From Belliella aquatica (GTDB lineage Bacteria > Bacteroidota > Bacteroidia > Cytophagales > Cyclobacteriaceae): 64,000 bases of DNA. Each line of letters opens with the position of its first letter. The stretch's first letter is position 1. Both the position numbers and the translations under genes were made by a program. Where the stretch lies: assembly GCF_014637795.1 (NCBI RefSeq), contig NZ_BMFD01000008.1, forward strand, positions 1 through 64,000. Direction: 5' to 3'. Shown in pieces: positions 44,467 to 54,015 of this stretch. The notes under the pieces are model-generated. The model saw nothing but the letters and a program-made list of their open reading frames with translations, was not told the origin of the DNA and searched no databases.

Positions 44467-44520
44467 AAATTTTATAATACTCCTATTAGTGTCTTTTACG
44501 ACCAATTATATGACCTGATA

Positions 44521-44552
44521 ACCAAAAAAGATTCGGAGTCACCCGAATCTTT
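44521..44552 (-). terminator. Terminator of the RND operon
   Basis: A 10-bp stem AAAGATTCGG/CCGAATCTTT (44527-44536, 44543-44552) with a six-base loop lies just after the permease stop (44564) and is followed on the minus strand by six T. Confidence 0.8.
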
Positions 44553-44563
44553 CATTTAATTAT

Positions 44564-47500
44564 TTATGCCTTCTTTACTTTCCTCCACAAAAACACAGGC
44601 AATCCTAAGAATACACCAACAACACTGAAAACCAATCCGCCGATAGTTCCTATTGCTAGAGAGAACCAAAACACTTCATTTTGTCCTTCGATCACAAAGG
44701 GGATCAAACCAAAACAAGTGGATAGAATAGTCAACATGATCGGAATAGCCTTTCCAGCTGCTGCTTTGATGACGTTTCTATTGTAATTGCCCACACTGAC
44801 CGATGCTCTATTGTTGAGGTCATTCACGATGAAAATAGCTGCATTCACCGCCAATCCGCCGAGCATCACAAAGGCTGCCCAACCTCCTTGGTCGTAAAAG
44901 AAGTCAAACAAGGAGAAAATCAAAAACAAGCCAATAAAGGAAAGAGGAATAATGGCAATGATATAAAAGGGCTGTCTGAGATTTTCAAATAGCACTGCTG
45001 TGATAAAGAACACCCCAATGATCAAAATCCCCATCAAACCATATTGTCTTTTGGCTTTGCCAGATCCCCAAGCCCACGATTGCTTGCTTGCGGAGTAACC
45101 GATAGGCATAGAAGTCTTCATCTCCTCTAATACCTCGTCTAAGTATTCCTCTCCAAACTTCCTAGATCCCATATATTCGAAGGCTACTGACCTGATGTAT
45201 TGTCGGTCTTCTTTGTTCAGGGCATTGGTGGTAAATTCCTTGTTGAGTGTTCCAAAATTGCTGACTTTGAAAATATTATCTTCTCCAGTAATCAGGCTGT
45301 TTTCTTCCAAGTCAAACTTAGAGAAACTATTTGCATCTTTTTCCCTAACGATAACGACATAATTCTTTTCGTCCAAAGCTACATAGGCAGACGGCCCTGA
45401 AGGTTTGGAAACATCATTAAGAGAATTGATCAATTGGTATTGATTCACACCACCCAAAGCTAGACTCGCTTGATCCAGTCTCAGCACATATTCTTCTGTC
45501 TTGGATTCGTTGTAGTTCAGCCGCTCGTTGGTATTGACCTCCTGAATTCTTTTATGCTGCAGCAGCTTTTCAGCTAATCTTTCAGATTGCTTTTCGAGTT
45601 CATCAAAATTGTAGCCTTTCATCGTCACATTGAAAGAAGGAATTCCCTCACCTCCACCACCTGTGTAGAAACCTTGTCCTACTCCATAAATATTCCACCT
45701 CGCACCAGACCAATCCGTGGATTTGACAGAAAGTCGTCCTTTCAGTTGGTAGGGTAAAGCTGATTTTTCGTAAGCTTCCTTAAAAGTGATGGTGATATTT
45801 GCATACTGACCAGATTGCACTGAAGTGACAAACTGATCAATCCCTTCTACCCCTTTTAGGAAGCCTTCGAATTCCCTCATGATGAAATCCATCTGATCCA
45901 ATGTGTTCCCAAAAGGCAATCTTGCAGTTACGTATAATCTTGTTTTTTCAGCTTCTCTATAACCAGATTTTTCATACACCCCCCTTACAAACATCCTCAA
46001 AGATCCACCCAATGCCTTGTCCACATAAGGTCGGATTTCTTCTTGATAAACCGTGGACCCGATTGTCTTATTGTACCATTCTTGCCCTTCCCATTTGGCA
46101 GGAAGGAAGAACACAGGAAGTCCAAAAAGTAATATAAGCAGTGTGACAAATGTCTTTCTATATTTAGCTGTAAAAGCAATGCTTTTGCTGTAAACACGAA
46201 AAGCTTTAACGCGCTTTCTCAACTGAGCTACAGAAAGTTTTCGACCTTTTTGACCCTTATTTCCGAATAGTACAGCATACATAGCTGGTGTAAATAGTAA
46301 GGCTACAACCAAGGAAACCCCAAGCATCGTGGCGACAACTATGGAGAATTCGGTGAGGTTTTTTCGATCTTCTTCAGGTAGGAAAAACACAATCATCAAA
46401 GCCGCGATAGTCGTTAGCGACGCTGCTAAAAGCGCTAAAAACACCTTTCGGTTTCTATGCTTATGTAAATGATCAATCATGATAATGGCATTATCCACTA
46501 TCAATCCAAAGGAAATAGTCAATCCAGCGAGTGAGTAAAGATGAATGTCCACCTTAAGGAAATAAAGAATAATCCCCGTTACACTCAAATTGATCACAAT
46601 ACCCAAAAATAGAATGCTGAGGTATTTTAGGTTTCTATTGATGATAAAAATAAAGACAATCAAAATCAGAATAGATAAACCTGATCGCTTATAAATTTTA
46701 TTCAATTCCTTTTCTAAAAACTCCGTATCATCATTTTCCAACCTTACTTCAAATCCTGCCGGTAACAATACCTTAGAATCCTCAATAGCTTGTTTGATGT
46801 TTTTTGCCAATAGCACCTTATTGATTCCATCTCGATTGATGATGGCAAGTGTGACCGAGTTATTGCCATTTATTCTATAATAATTATTGGCCTCTGCTTC
46901 TTCCAAAGTAAGCTTTGCGACATCTTTTAGGTAAATCTCACTGCCATCTTTGGTAGTAATTAAGAGATTCTCAATTTGATCCAAAGAGGACAAAGAGCGA
47001 TCAACCTGAATAAAAAGGGTTTCTCCTCTACTGTTCACAAGAGAACCTGGGAAATTCCTTCCAAAAGCTGAAGAAATAGCTGCTCCAATGTCTGATCTAG
47101 AGAGACTTAGCGCTTGAGGTTTTTTGATATCATAGGTCACATATAGCTGCAGATCATTTGCTCCACGAATCGTGACTTCTTCTATTTCCTCAAATCTATT
47201 TAAAGCTGTTTTAATGACATCTTCCGCAATTTTTTTGATCTCAAAAGAAGCAAATGGACCGTTGACACTGTAAGTTAGAATTGGTGTCTTCAGATCTGTT
47301 CTCCGTGCTGAACTTTGCGTTACAAGTGGATAGCTTACATTTTGATCAAGTGATGGATATACCTGACGAATGATAGATGCAACTTCAAATTTCTTGAACT
47401 CCATATCCGTCTCCTTGTCAAACCGAAGCGTAATCGATCCTACATTGTAATTGGAGATAGAGTTTACTTTTTTGAGTTCTGCAAGCTGAGATAAGGCCCC

Positions 47501-47680
47501 TTCCAAGGGAGATGTTGCGAGTTTCTCAACCAATTCAGGAGAAGATCTTTGGACCGAATAACTGACCGTCAGTACAGGTTCCTGCTCCCGAGGATTAAGA
47601 TCTACCGATAGTTTTGGTACCAATGCAAATCCAATGATAGCCAAAACAATAAACGATATGATAATTCTAAATGGAGTCAT
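44564..47680 (-). CDS. RND efflux permease (second permease of the operon)
   Basis: This 1038-residue inner-membrane proton-driven pump has the RND layout: twelve membrane helices, with two large periplasmic loops. TM4 carries 'GLTISFGLIVDNAIIMIDHLHKH', with a single Asp where AcrB has a pair, as is usual outside Proteobacteria. The second half has 'GGLAVNAAIFIVNDLNNRASVSVGNYNR'. It starts seven bases after the first permease stop. It differs clearly in sequence from that permease, so the pump may be a heteromer like MdtB/MdtC, or the two may take turns with one adaptor. Confidence 0.92.
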   Translation of the reverse strand: MTPFRIIISFIVLAIIGFALVPKLSVDLNPREQEPVLTVSYSVQRSSPELVEKLATSPLEGALSQLAELKKVNSISNYNVGSITLRFDKETDMEFKKFEVASIIRQVYPSLDQNVSYPLVTQSSARRTDLKTPILTYSVNGPFASFEIKKIAEDVIKTALNRFEEIEEVTIRGANDLQLYVTYDIKKPQALSLSRSDIGAAISSAFGRNFPGSLVNSRGETLFIQVDRSLSSLDQIENLLITTKDGSEIYLKDVAKLTLEEAEANNYYRINGNNSVTLAIINRDGINKVLLAKNIKQAIEDSKVLLPAGFEVRLENDDTEFLEKELNKIYKRSGLSILILIVFIFIINRNLKYLSILFLGIVINLSVTGIILYFLKVDIHLYSLAGLTISFGLIVDNAIIMIDHLHKHRNRKVFLALLAASLTTIAALMIVFFLPEEDRKNLTEFSIVVATMLGVSLVVALLFTPAMYAVLFGNKGQKGRKLSVAQLRKRVKAFRVYSKSIAFTAKYRKTFVTLLILLFGLPVFFLPAKWEGQEWYNKTIGSTVYQEEIRPYVDKALGGSLRMFVRGVYEKSGYREAEKTRLYVTARLPFGNTLDQMDFIMREFEGFLKGVEGIDQFVTSVQSGQYANITITFKEAYEKSALPYQLKGRLSVKSTDWSGARWNIYGVGQGFYTGGGGEGIPSFNVTMKGYNFDELEKQSERLAEKLLQHKRIQEVNTNERLNYNESKTEEYVLRLDQASLALGGVNQYQLINSLNDVSKPSGPSAYVALDEKNYVVIVREKDANSFSKFDLEENSLITGEDNIFKVSNFGTLNKEFTTNALNKEDRQYIRSVAFEYMGSRKFGEEYLDEVLEEMKTSMPIGYSASKQSWAWGSGKAKRQYGLMGILIIGVFFITAVLFENLRQPFYIIAIIPLSFIGLFLIFSLFDFFYDQGGWAAFVMLGGLAVNAAIFIVNDLNNRASVSVGNYNRNVIKAAAGKAIPIMLTILSTCFGLIPFVIEGQNEVFWFSLAIGTIGGLVFSVVGVFLGLPVFLWRKVKKA

Positions 47681-47686
47681 ACTTGC

Positions 47687-50600
47687 CTATTCCTTTTCCT
47701 TGATACTCACTTTCCCTCCGATAAACCAATATGCCAAAGGCACAAAATACAAAGCTGTAAATGTACCAATCGTCAAACCACCAATCACAGAGAAAACCAA
47801 AGGTCTCTGTAAATCTGCCCCAAGTCCAGAACTGAATACAACAGGAAGCAATGCCAAAATAGTCGTGATAGAAGTCATCAAAATAGGCTTCAGCCTAATC
47901 TCTCCTGCTTCGTAAAGCGCACGATCCAAGATTGCCTTGGGATCCATGTTTGTGTTTTCTGAATATCTAATTCTCAATCGGTTGACTGTATCGATCTTCA
48001 AGATTGCATCATTCACCATGATCCCCAACATCACTACTAGTCCGATTGCAGACATGACATTCAAGGATGTTCCTGTCAAAAGAAGCACGATAAATGCCCC
48101 TCCAATTCCCAGAGGAAGTGTGAAAATCACGATCAAAGGCTGCACAAAACTCTCAAATTGAGCTGAAAGAATGAAATACAGCAGCAAAACGGCAATCATC
48201 AATATACTCACCAATTGGCTGATTGTCTCTCTGTCTTTAAAGTATTGTCCAAAAAAACTGACACCCAAATTCTTATCAGATCCCCAAAGACTGATTTCTC
48301 TGTCAAACTGTGTAGGGTTTTCTTCATTCAGCAAAACTGATTGGTAAATCCCTCCTTTATCAGCGGTGACATACTTATAATGATTTTCATAATCAAAATT
48401 GATAAAATTACTCAAGGCATATTCATTCCCATCTTTCCCAATGATATTGCTCGTTCTGAGAATTTGCTCAAAGTCTGAGCGCTCACCTTTCATTCTGATT
48501 GGGGTAATTTCTCCAAATCTCTTGATTTCGGTAATTGGGAAAGTTCCAAAAAGCTTTTGGATTTGCTCTTGAACAGCTGAGGAAGAAATTCCATAAAGCG
48601 CCATTTTTGCCCCATCGAGTCGGAAAATTACAGAAGCTTCCTTTTGAAGTCCTGGACCTCTTTCAAAATCCTGTACCGGGAACGTCGCCAACCAAGTATC
48701 CATCTTGGCTTCCTCCACTGGTCTTTTTGTGGTCAAATCCTTCCATCTTACTTCATAATATGAGAGATTTGAAGAGAAAAGCTGATCAAATGCATTCGGT
48801 GCATCCATGATATTGATATTCGCTTCAGCATAATTTTCTTCCAAAATCTTTCTGAACCGATCCATTTCAACGGTCTTCTTCTCTTGCGTTTCAAACAAGA
48901 AATAAACACTGGCTTGCTGAATGGAATTTTCTCCGTCGAATAATAAAAACTGTCGTACGCCGACGTCAGACTCAGCTTTGAGATAATCTCCATCTAAAGA
49001 CTCTAGCATAGCGATTAACCTGTCTCTGTTTTGCTCTACTCCAATTGGTTCGTTCCAGTCGATCTCCACCAAAGCATCAAATTTCTCAATTGGTGGAAGC
49101 CCTTCAGTTTTCAACAATTGACTCACCAAAAGTGCTAATGGAATAAAAACCAAGAAAATGACGAAACTCAGACCTCGCTTTTTGAAAATGATTTGATATA
49201 GTCGCTTGTAACCTCTTAAGACTACTCCAAAAAACTTGCTGTCTTCTTTTGCCAACTCTTCCGCTGATTTGTTGTGGAAAAAGAAATGATACAACATCGG
49301 CAATAGAATAAATGCTACCAACAAGGAAACAAATAATATAGCTGCTACTGAAACTGCCTGATCGTAAAATAAAGCTCCCGAAATCCCACTCAGGAAAATC
49401 AAAGGAATAAATACCGCCAAGGTAGTCAATACGGAACTGATCAAAGCAGACATCACTTCATTTACCCCTTCTACACAAGCTTCAAAAATCGCTAAGCCTT
49501 CTTTTCTTTTCCTCGTGATATTGTCCAATACGATAATCGAATTATCAATCAACATCCCAAGTCCCAAAGCCAAACCACTCAAAGAAATCACATTGATAGA
49601 GATGTCGAAGAAATAAAATACCAGAAAACTAATGATCAGCGAAGATGGTAAACTGATTCCTATAATAACCGGCGTTCTATAATTGCCCATGAAAAGGAAC
49701 AATACTCCAAAAGCAAACAAACCACCAAATAAAAGCGAGGTTTGCAGATTGCTGATTCCAGCATTAAGGAGCGTGGATTGATCTTGTGTCAGTTCGAAAT
49801 CTACCTGAGGATAGTCATTTTTGAAGTATTCCAAAGATTCGTAGATCAATGGCATCATTTCATTCATCTTAGCCGAAGCCTGCTTGTGAACAGTGATAAC
49901 CAAACCTTCTTTTGTACCGAAATAATGGTAACCCAGCACATCTTTGTTTTCATATTTCACTTCTGCAACTCGTCCCAAATCTACGGTGAGTCCATCCTGA
50001 TTCGTAACAGGAAGTCGCATGATATCATCCGGCGTATCTACTCTCGTCGCCAATCTAAGGTAGTAGCGAAACTGTCCATCCTCCACACTAATTCCTGGCA
50101 ATTCTTCATTCCCAAATTGAATGGCTCGGATAACATTTTCCTCCGTCATTCCCAAAGCCCTCAAGGCAGGTTTATTAGGAGTAACAGTTATACTGCGTTC
50201 TTTTTTCCCATTGATATCTACCAAAGAAACCCCTTGCAGTTGCTCCAATCGCTTTTTGAGGACATTTTCGGCAAGTAAACTCACCTCTGTGTAATCTATC
50301 CCTTCTTTGGGAACGACTTGCACGCGAGCTACAGGAATATCGTTTGTGTTGATTCGAATGACCTGAGGGCGATCAAGGTCCGAAGGGAGGGAATTGGTAA
50401 TTCTATCTATTTTTTCATTGACATCGATGTAAGCCAATTCCATTTTGGTTCCATAATCGAAAGTCAAGCGGATCGTACCCACTTCACTTCCTGACTTACT
50501 TTCCATGTCTTCCAGCCCATTGAGTGTCATCAATTCATCCCGAATGCCTCTCAGTACATTTTGTTCAATAGCCTCGGGAGAAGCATTTGGATAATTGACT

Positions 50601-50737
50601 TTGATGACAATCTGTGGAACATCAATTGGTGGCAGCAAAGAGATCGGCAGTGTCCTAAAGACAATCACACTGAAAACCATCAGTGCCAAAAACGTCATTA
50701 AAACTGCAATAGGTCTCGCTAATAAAAATCTAACCAT
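47687..50737 (-). CDS. RND efflux permease (first permease of the operon)
   Basis: This 1016-residue RND pump begins MVRFLLARPIAVLMTFLALM, the classic N-terminus with the first membrane helix. TM4 has 'LSGLALGLGMLIDNSIIVLDNITR', and the second half has 'GLVVMLGIMVNDAILKIDTVNRLR'. The periplasmic part is complete. It lies five bases after the adaptor gene. Substrate is not predictable; drugs, bile salts, dyes or lipids are all possible. No outer-membrane TolC-type factor is encoded nearby. Confidence 0.93.
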   Translation of the reverse strand: MVRFLLARPIAVLMTFLALMVFSVIVFRTLPISLLPPIDVPQIVIKVNYPNASPEAIEQNVLRGIRDELMTLNGLEDMESKSGSEVGTIRLTFDYGTKMELAYIDVNEKIDRITNSLPSDLDRPQVIRINTNDIPVARVQVVPKEGIDYTEVSLLAENVLKKRLEQLQGVSLVDINGKKERSITVTPNKPALRALGMTEENVIRAIQFGNEELPGISVEDGQFRYYLRLATRVDTPDDIMRLPVTNQDGLTVDLGRVAEVKYENKDVLGYHYFGTKEGLVITVHKQASAKMNEMMPLIYESLEYFKNDYPQVDFELTQDQSTLLNAGISNLQTSLLFGGLFAFGVLFLFMGNYRTPVIIGISLPSSLIISFLVFYFFDISINVISLSGLALGLGMLIDNSIIVLDNITRKRKEGLAIFEACVEGVNEVMSALISSVLTTLAVFIPLIFLSGISGALFYDQAVSVAAILFVSLLVAFILLPMLYHFFFHNKSAEELAKEDSKFFGVVLRGYKRLYQIIFKKRGLSFVIFLVFIPLALLVSQLLKTEGLPPIEKFDALVEIDWNEPIGVEQNRDRLIAMLESLDGDYLKAESDVGVRQFLLFDGENSIQQASVYFLFETQEKKTVEMDRFRKILEENYAEANINIMDAPNAFDQLFSSNLSYYEVRWKDLTTKRPVEEAKMDTWLATFPVQDFERGPGLQKEASVIFRLDGAKMALYGISSSAVQEQIQKLFGTFPITEIKRFGEITPIRMKGERSDFEQILRTSNIIGKDGNEYALSNFINFDYENHYKYVTADKGGIYQSVLLNEENPTQFDREISLWGSDKNLGVSFFGQYFKDRETISQLVSILMIAVLLLYFILSAQFESFVQPLIVIFTLPLGIGGAFIVLLLTGTSLNVMSAIGLVVMLGIMVNDAILKIDTVNRLRIRYSENTNMDPKAILDRALYEAGEIRLKPILMTSITTILALLPVVFSSGLGADLQRPLVFSVIGGLTIGTFTALYFVPLAYWFIGGKVSIKEKE

Positions 50738-50742
50738 AGCGA

Positions 50743-51816
50743 CTACTCTTTTACGATTTGAATTGGTGCTTGATGGGCAAGCTGTAAGTTATTGGTAGTG
50801 ATCACCGTGCTGTTAGGCTCGATTCCGGAAAGTATTTCTACTTCTTTACCGTTGTCTTTGCCTACCTCTACATAGTTCCACTTAGATTCGTTATTTTCAA
50901 TGGTAAACACCACCGCTCTACTAGATCGATAGACCAATGCTTGTTTTGGAACCACGATGCTATTACTCTGAGGAGCTCTGATAATAGCTCTTGCATTCAT
51001 TCCTGGCAGCAGGCCTTTCGATCCACTTACCAGTAAACTCACTTGGACTAAGCCATTTTCATCTACTTTTGGATTGATACTTCTGACAGTTCCCGTAACA
51101 TCCATACTTGATCCACTCACGGGATAAACTTCTGCTTTCTGTCCAATTGAAATTAGGTTGATGTCTGACTCCAATACTTTCACCTTCAACTCAAGTGTGT
51201 TTGTATTAATAACCTCCATAAAATCTTCTCCATTGGATACCAGACTTCCTTTTTTAATCTTTAGATCTGCTACTCTTCCTGAGATTGGTGCTTTGATTGT
51301 AGATTTTTCGATTTCTAGTTCCGCTTCTCTCAAATCTATTTCAGCGGAGAAAAATCCACTTTTTGCTTTGAGTTGGTCCACCAAACTTGTTTTCCTTAAA
51401 GTATCTGCTGAACTCATGATTGAGTTAAAACTCAAAATTTCTGAATCAAAAGTCGCTTGGGCATTTTTTAGAGCAATTTTGGCTTTCTCAAGTCTAAACT
51501 GTGCTTCAGAATCATCTAGCTTGGCCAAAATTTTACCTTTCTCCACCATATCACCCTCTTTCACATTGAGTTCGCTAAGGATACCACCTCTTTGCGTTAC
51601 AATTTTAACTTGATCGAGCGCATCTATTTTACCTGTCGCATTGATCAAGTAATCGAAAGTTCGCTGTTCGGCTTGAGCGACCCTCACTGGGGTGGCTGCT
51701 ACTTCTCCTCTAAAGGATTCTGTGGGAATTTCTTGGCTTTCTACTTTTTCCTCTTCACAGGACAATGTTGTGGTCAACAGTACAGCCGCAATAAAAAACA
51801 ATCTTAAATGCTTCAT
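50743..51816 (-). CDS. RND efflux periplasmic adaptor (membrane fusion) lipoprotein
   Basis: The 357-residue adaptor has a lipobox LTTTLSC (Cys about 20) and the usual order: barrel-sandwich/lipoyl (VRVAQAEQRTFDYLI... and KVVKGSLVSNGEDF-like 'LKIKKGSLVSNGEDFMEV'), an alpha-hairpin (about 100-160), then beta-barrel with 'DVTGTVRSINPKVDENGLVQV'. The ATG at 51816 (MKHLRLFF) is preferred over 51840. It is the first gene of the adaptor-permease-permease operon. Confidence 0.9.
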   Translation of the reverse strand: MKHLRLFFIAAVLLTTTLSCEEEKVESQEIPTESFRGEVAATPVRVAQAEQRTFDYLINATGKIDALDQVKIVTQRGGILSELNVKEGDMVEKGKILAKLDDSEAQFRLEKAKIALKNAQATFDSEILSFNSIMSSADTLRKTSLVDQLKAKSGFFSAEIDLREAELEIEKSTIKAPISGRVADLKIKKGSLVSNGEDFMEVINTNTLELKVKVLESDINLISIGQKAEVYPVSGSSMDVTGTVRSINPKVDENGLVQVSLLVSGSKGLLPGMNARAIIRAPQSNSIVVPKQALVYRSSRAVVFTIENNESKWNYVEVGKDNGKEVEILSGIEPNSTVITTNNLQLAHQAPIQIVKE

Positions 51817-52073
51817 AGAATAACAGAAATGATCTAACAAGCCAACAATAAACTAATTTATTAAATACGATCAAAGTATCATGGTGTTAAAAAATGAAAA
51901 AATGTGATGAAAGCGAGGAGAGAATAGTTAATGATCATTGGTTGAATGGGTTAATTGGTTAAAAAGTTGGAAGGTAAGAAAGTTGGAAGGTTGAGCAGGG
52001 TAACTTAGGTTCTTTAAAGATTAAAGGTTAAGCGATTAGGAGTAGTGTTTTTAAGAGGATTGGCTAATATTCC

Positions 52074-52640
52074 TCATTTTACTCTCGAAAAAATCAACTC
52101 CCCGGGAAGAGTCAGCATCAAATCAAATATTTCGATTTCTGGTCTAAAAAATTCTATGGGCTCGGGATATAATCTTAAGCGCATCCCCGAAGGTTTGTTT
52201 TCTTGATAATAATCAATTAGCGACATGATGGTTTCTTGATCGGGAACTTCCAATCTTACAGGAACAACCCCATCTCTAATCATTTCTAATTCTCTGGCAG
52301 CACCTTTGGAAAGATCAATCACTCTTTTGGAAGATTTCGGTAAGCGATCATTGACGCGGACCCAAACTTCTTTTTCATTTTTTAGATTCACCACACGAAG
52401 CATCGTACCAAAAGGCAAATGCTTATGCGCCGCAGTAAGCTGCTCCATATCATAAACTTCCCCATTGGCTGTTTTCCGCAGATGGAATCTCGTCCCATAA
52501 TAACTAGCCACACCTTCTTCAATCAAGAAAGTAGAATCTGCAACATGGACATTCTCTAAGAGAATACTCTCGTCTTGAGCTTGAACGCTCGTCAAGCCAA
52601 AGAATAAAAATAGACCTATGATTAAGCTGATTTTTTTCAT
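52074..52640 (-). CDS. rlpA: RlpA-like double-psi beta-barrel protein
   Basis: The 188-residue protein has a signal peptide (about 1-21). Its central domain (about 40-135) is the double-psi beta-barrel of Rlp[43 protein letters not shown], then [20 protein letters not shown], with the catalytic-region Asp and His visible. In Pseudomonas RlpA is a lytic transglycosylase that cuts naked septal glycan. No SPOR domain is present, so septal targeting is not shown. The C-terminal 45 residues are not recognised. Confidence 0.85.
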   Translation of the reverse strand: MKKISLIIGLFLFFGLTSVQAQDESILLENVHVADSTFLIEEGVASYYGTRFHLRKTANGEVYDMEQLTAAHKHLPFGTMLRVVNLKNEKEVWVRVNDRLPKSSKRVIDLSKGAARELEMIRDGVVPVRLEVPDQETIMSLIDYYQENKPSGMRLRLYPEPIEFFRPEIEIFDLMLTLPGELIFSRVK

Positions 52641-52785
52641 CTACGAAAACTTGGCAATTTATATGCCAATTGCTGTCATTAATTAAAATCTCACTTGGAA
52701 AGGATGTCCCAAGCTGATAACTTTAAATTCCTTATCGAATAAAGCTAAACTATTTTCATTAAAATCTACACAAGACTTTTCAGCT

Positions 52786-54015
52786 ATGATCAAAATCCTT
52801 CACACCGCAGATTGGCATTTGGGCAAAAGATTGCAGGATTTTTCCAGAATGGAAGAACAAAAACTCGTCCTAGAAGAAATCATTCAAATCGCAGATGATC
52901 AAGAAGTTGATCTAATTTTGCTAGCAGGTGATATTTTTGACAGTTTTAACCCTAACCACGAAGCTGTCGAGCTTCTCTACAAAACCTTGCGGAGATTGTC
53001 TAAAAATGGAGAAAGACCGATCATCGCCATCTCAGGAAATCACGATAGCACGCAGTTTGTAGAAGCTCCCGATCCTTTAGCTAGGGAAATGGGCATTTTC
53101 TTCTACAGCAGATATGACTCGATCATACCAATAGGAAAACTAGACAATGGTATAGAAATTCTCAATTCTGAATCAGGTTTTGTAGAAATCAAACTCCCAA
53201 AACATGCTGACCCTATCCGCATCATTTTAGCTCCATATGCCAATGAAGTCCTACTCAAAACCTATCTTGGCGAAGAAGACAGAGAAGCGGAATTGAGGAA
53301 TATTCTTGCAGCAAAATGGCGTAATCTTGCTGACCGTTATTGTGACGAGAGCGGCATCAACCTATTTGCAGGGCATTTTTTCTTTATCAAAGAAGGTGAA
53401 AAACCAGAGCCAGAACCTGAAAGTGAACGGCCCATCCTACATGTTGGCGGAGCACAGGCACTTTATACCTCCAATATTCCTACACAAATTCAATATGCTG
53501 CCTTGGGACACTTACACCGCTATCATGCGGTGAGCAAGTCTCCTTTTCCAGTGGTATATTCAAGTTCTCCCCTAGCCTACTCTTTTAGCGAAGCGGATCA
53601 GGAAAAAAGAGTCGTGATTATACAAGCAGAAGCCAATAAAGAAGTTTCCTACGAAGCTATCCCCCTCAAAGGAGGTAGACCTTTATTCAGAAAACGCTTT
53701 GAAAATTTAGCTGACACCTTGGCTTGGCTGGAAGAGAATCCTTACTGTTTCGTGGAAATCACCTTCGCTACCGAGCATGCCATTGACGCAGCGACGAGAA
53801 AAGCCATCATGAAAGCTCACGATGGAATTGTCAACTTGATCCCCGAGATTCTTCATATCAAAGGTCAGGAAAGCTTAAGCCTCAAAGTAGAAGATTTGGG
53901 AAAAGACATGGTGACACTTTTCAAGATGTATTACAAAAGCGAAAAAGGTCAAGATCCCAATGCTGAATTGATCGATATTTTTAATGAAGTAATCAGTCAA
54001 AACGAAGATTTATGA
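52786..54015 (+). CDS. sbcD: Exonuclease SbcCD subunit D (nuclease)
   Basis: This 409-residue metallophosphoesterase subunit cuts hairpin and protein-blocked DNA ends as part of the SbcCD complex. Metal motifs: TADWHLGKRL (about 7-16), LLAGDIFDS (about 45-53), SGNHDS (about 84-89), AGHFF (about 200) and GHLHRYH (about 246-252). The ATG is 11 residues before the first motif. It overlaps sbcC by four bases (ATGA), so the pair is co-translated. Confidence 0.94.
   Translation: MIKILHTADWHLGKRLQDFSRMEEQKLVLEEIIQIADDQEVDLILLAGDIFDSFNPNHEAVELLYKTLRRLSKNGERPIIAISGNHDSTQFVEAPDPLAREMGIFFYSRYDSIIPIGKLDNGIEILNSESGFVEIKLPKHADPIRIILAPYANEVLLKTYLGEEDREAELRNILAAKWRNLADRYCDESGINLFAGHFFFIKEGEKPEPEPESERPILHVGGAQALYTSNIPTQIQYAALGHLHRYHAVSKSPFPVVYSSSPLAYSFSEADQEKRVVIIQAEANKEVSYEAIPLKGGRPLFRKRFENLADTLAWLEENPYCFVEITFATEHAIDAATRKAIMKAHDGIVNLIPEILHIKGQESLSLKVEDLGKDMVTLFKMYYKSEKGQDPNAELIDIFNEVISQNEDL

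Noticed and set aside
49742-50278. A 178-residue plus-strand frame within the first RND permease
   Set aside because: Antisense to an intact permease with all membrane segments; no signal or domain seen.
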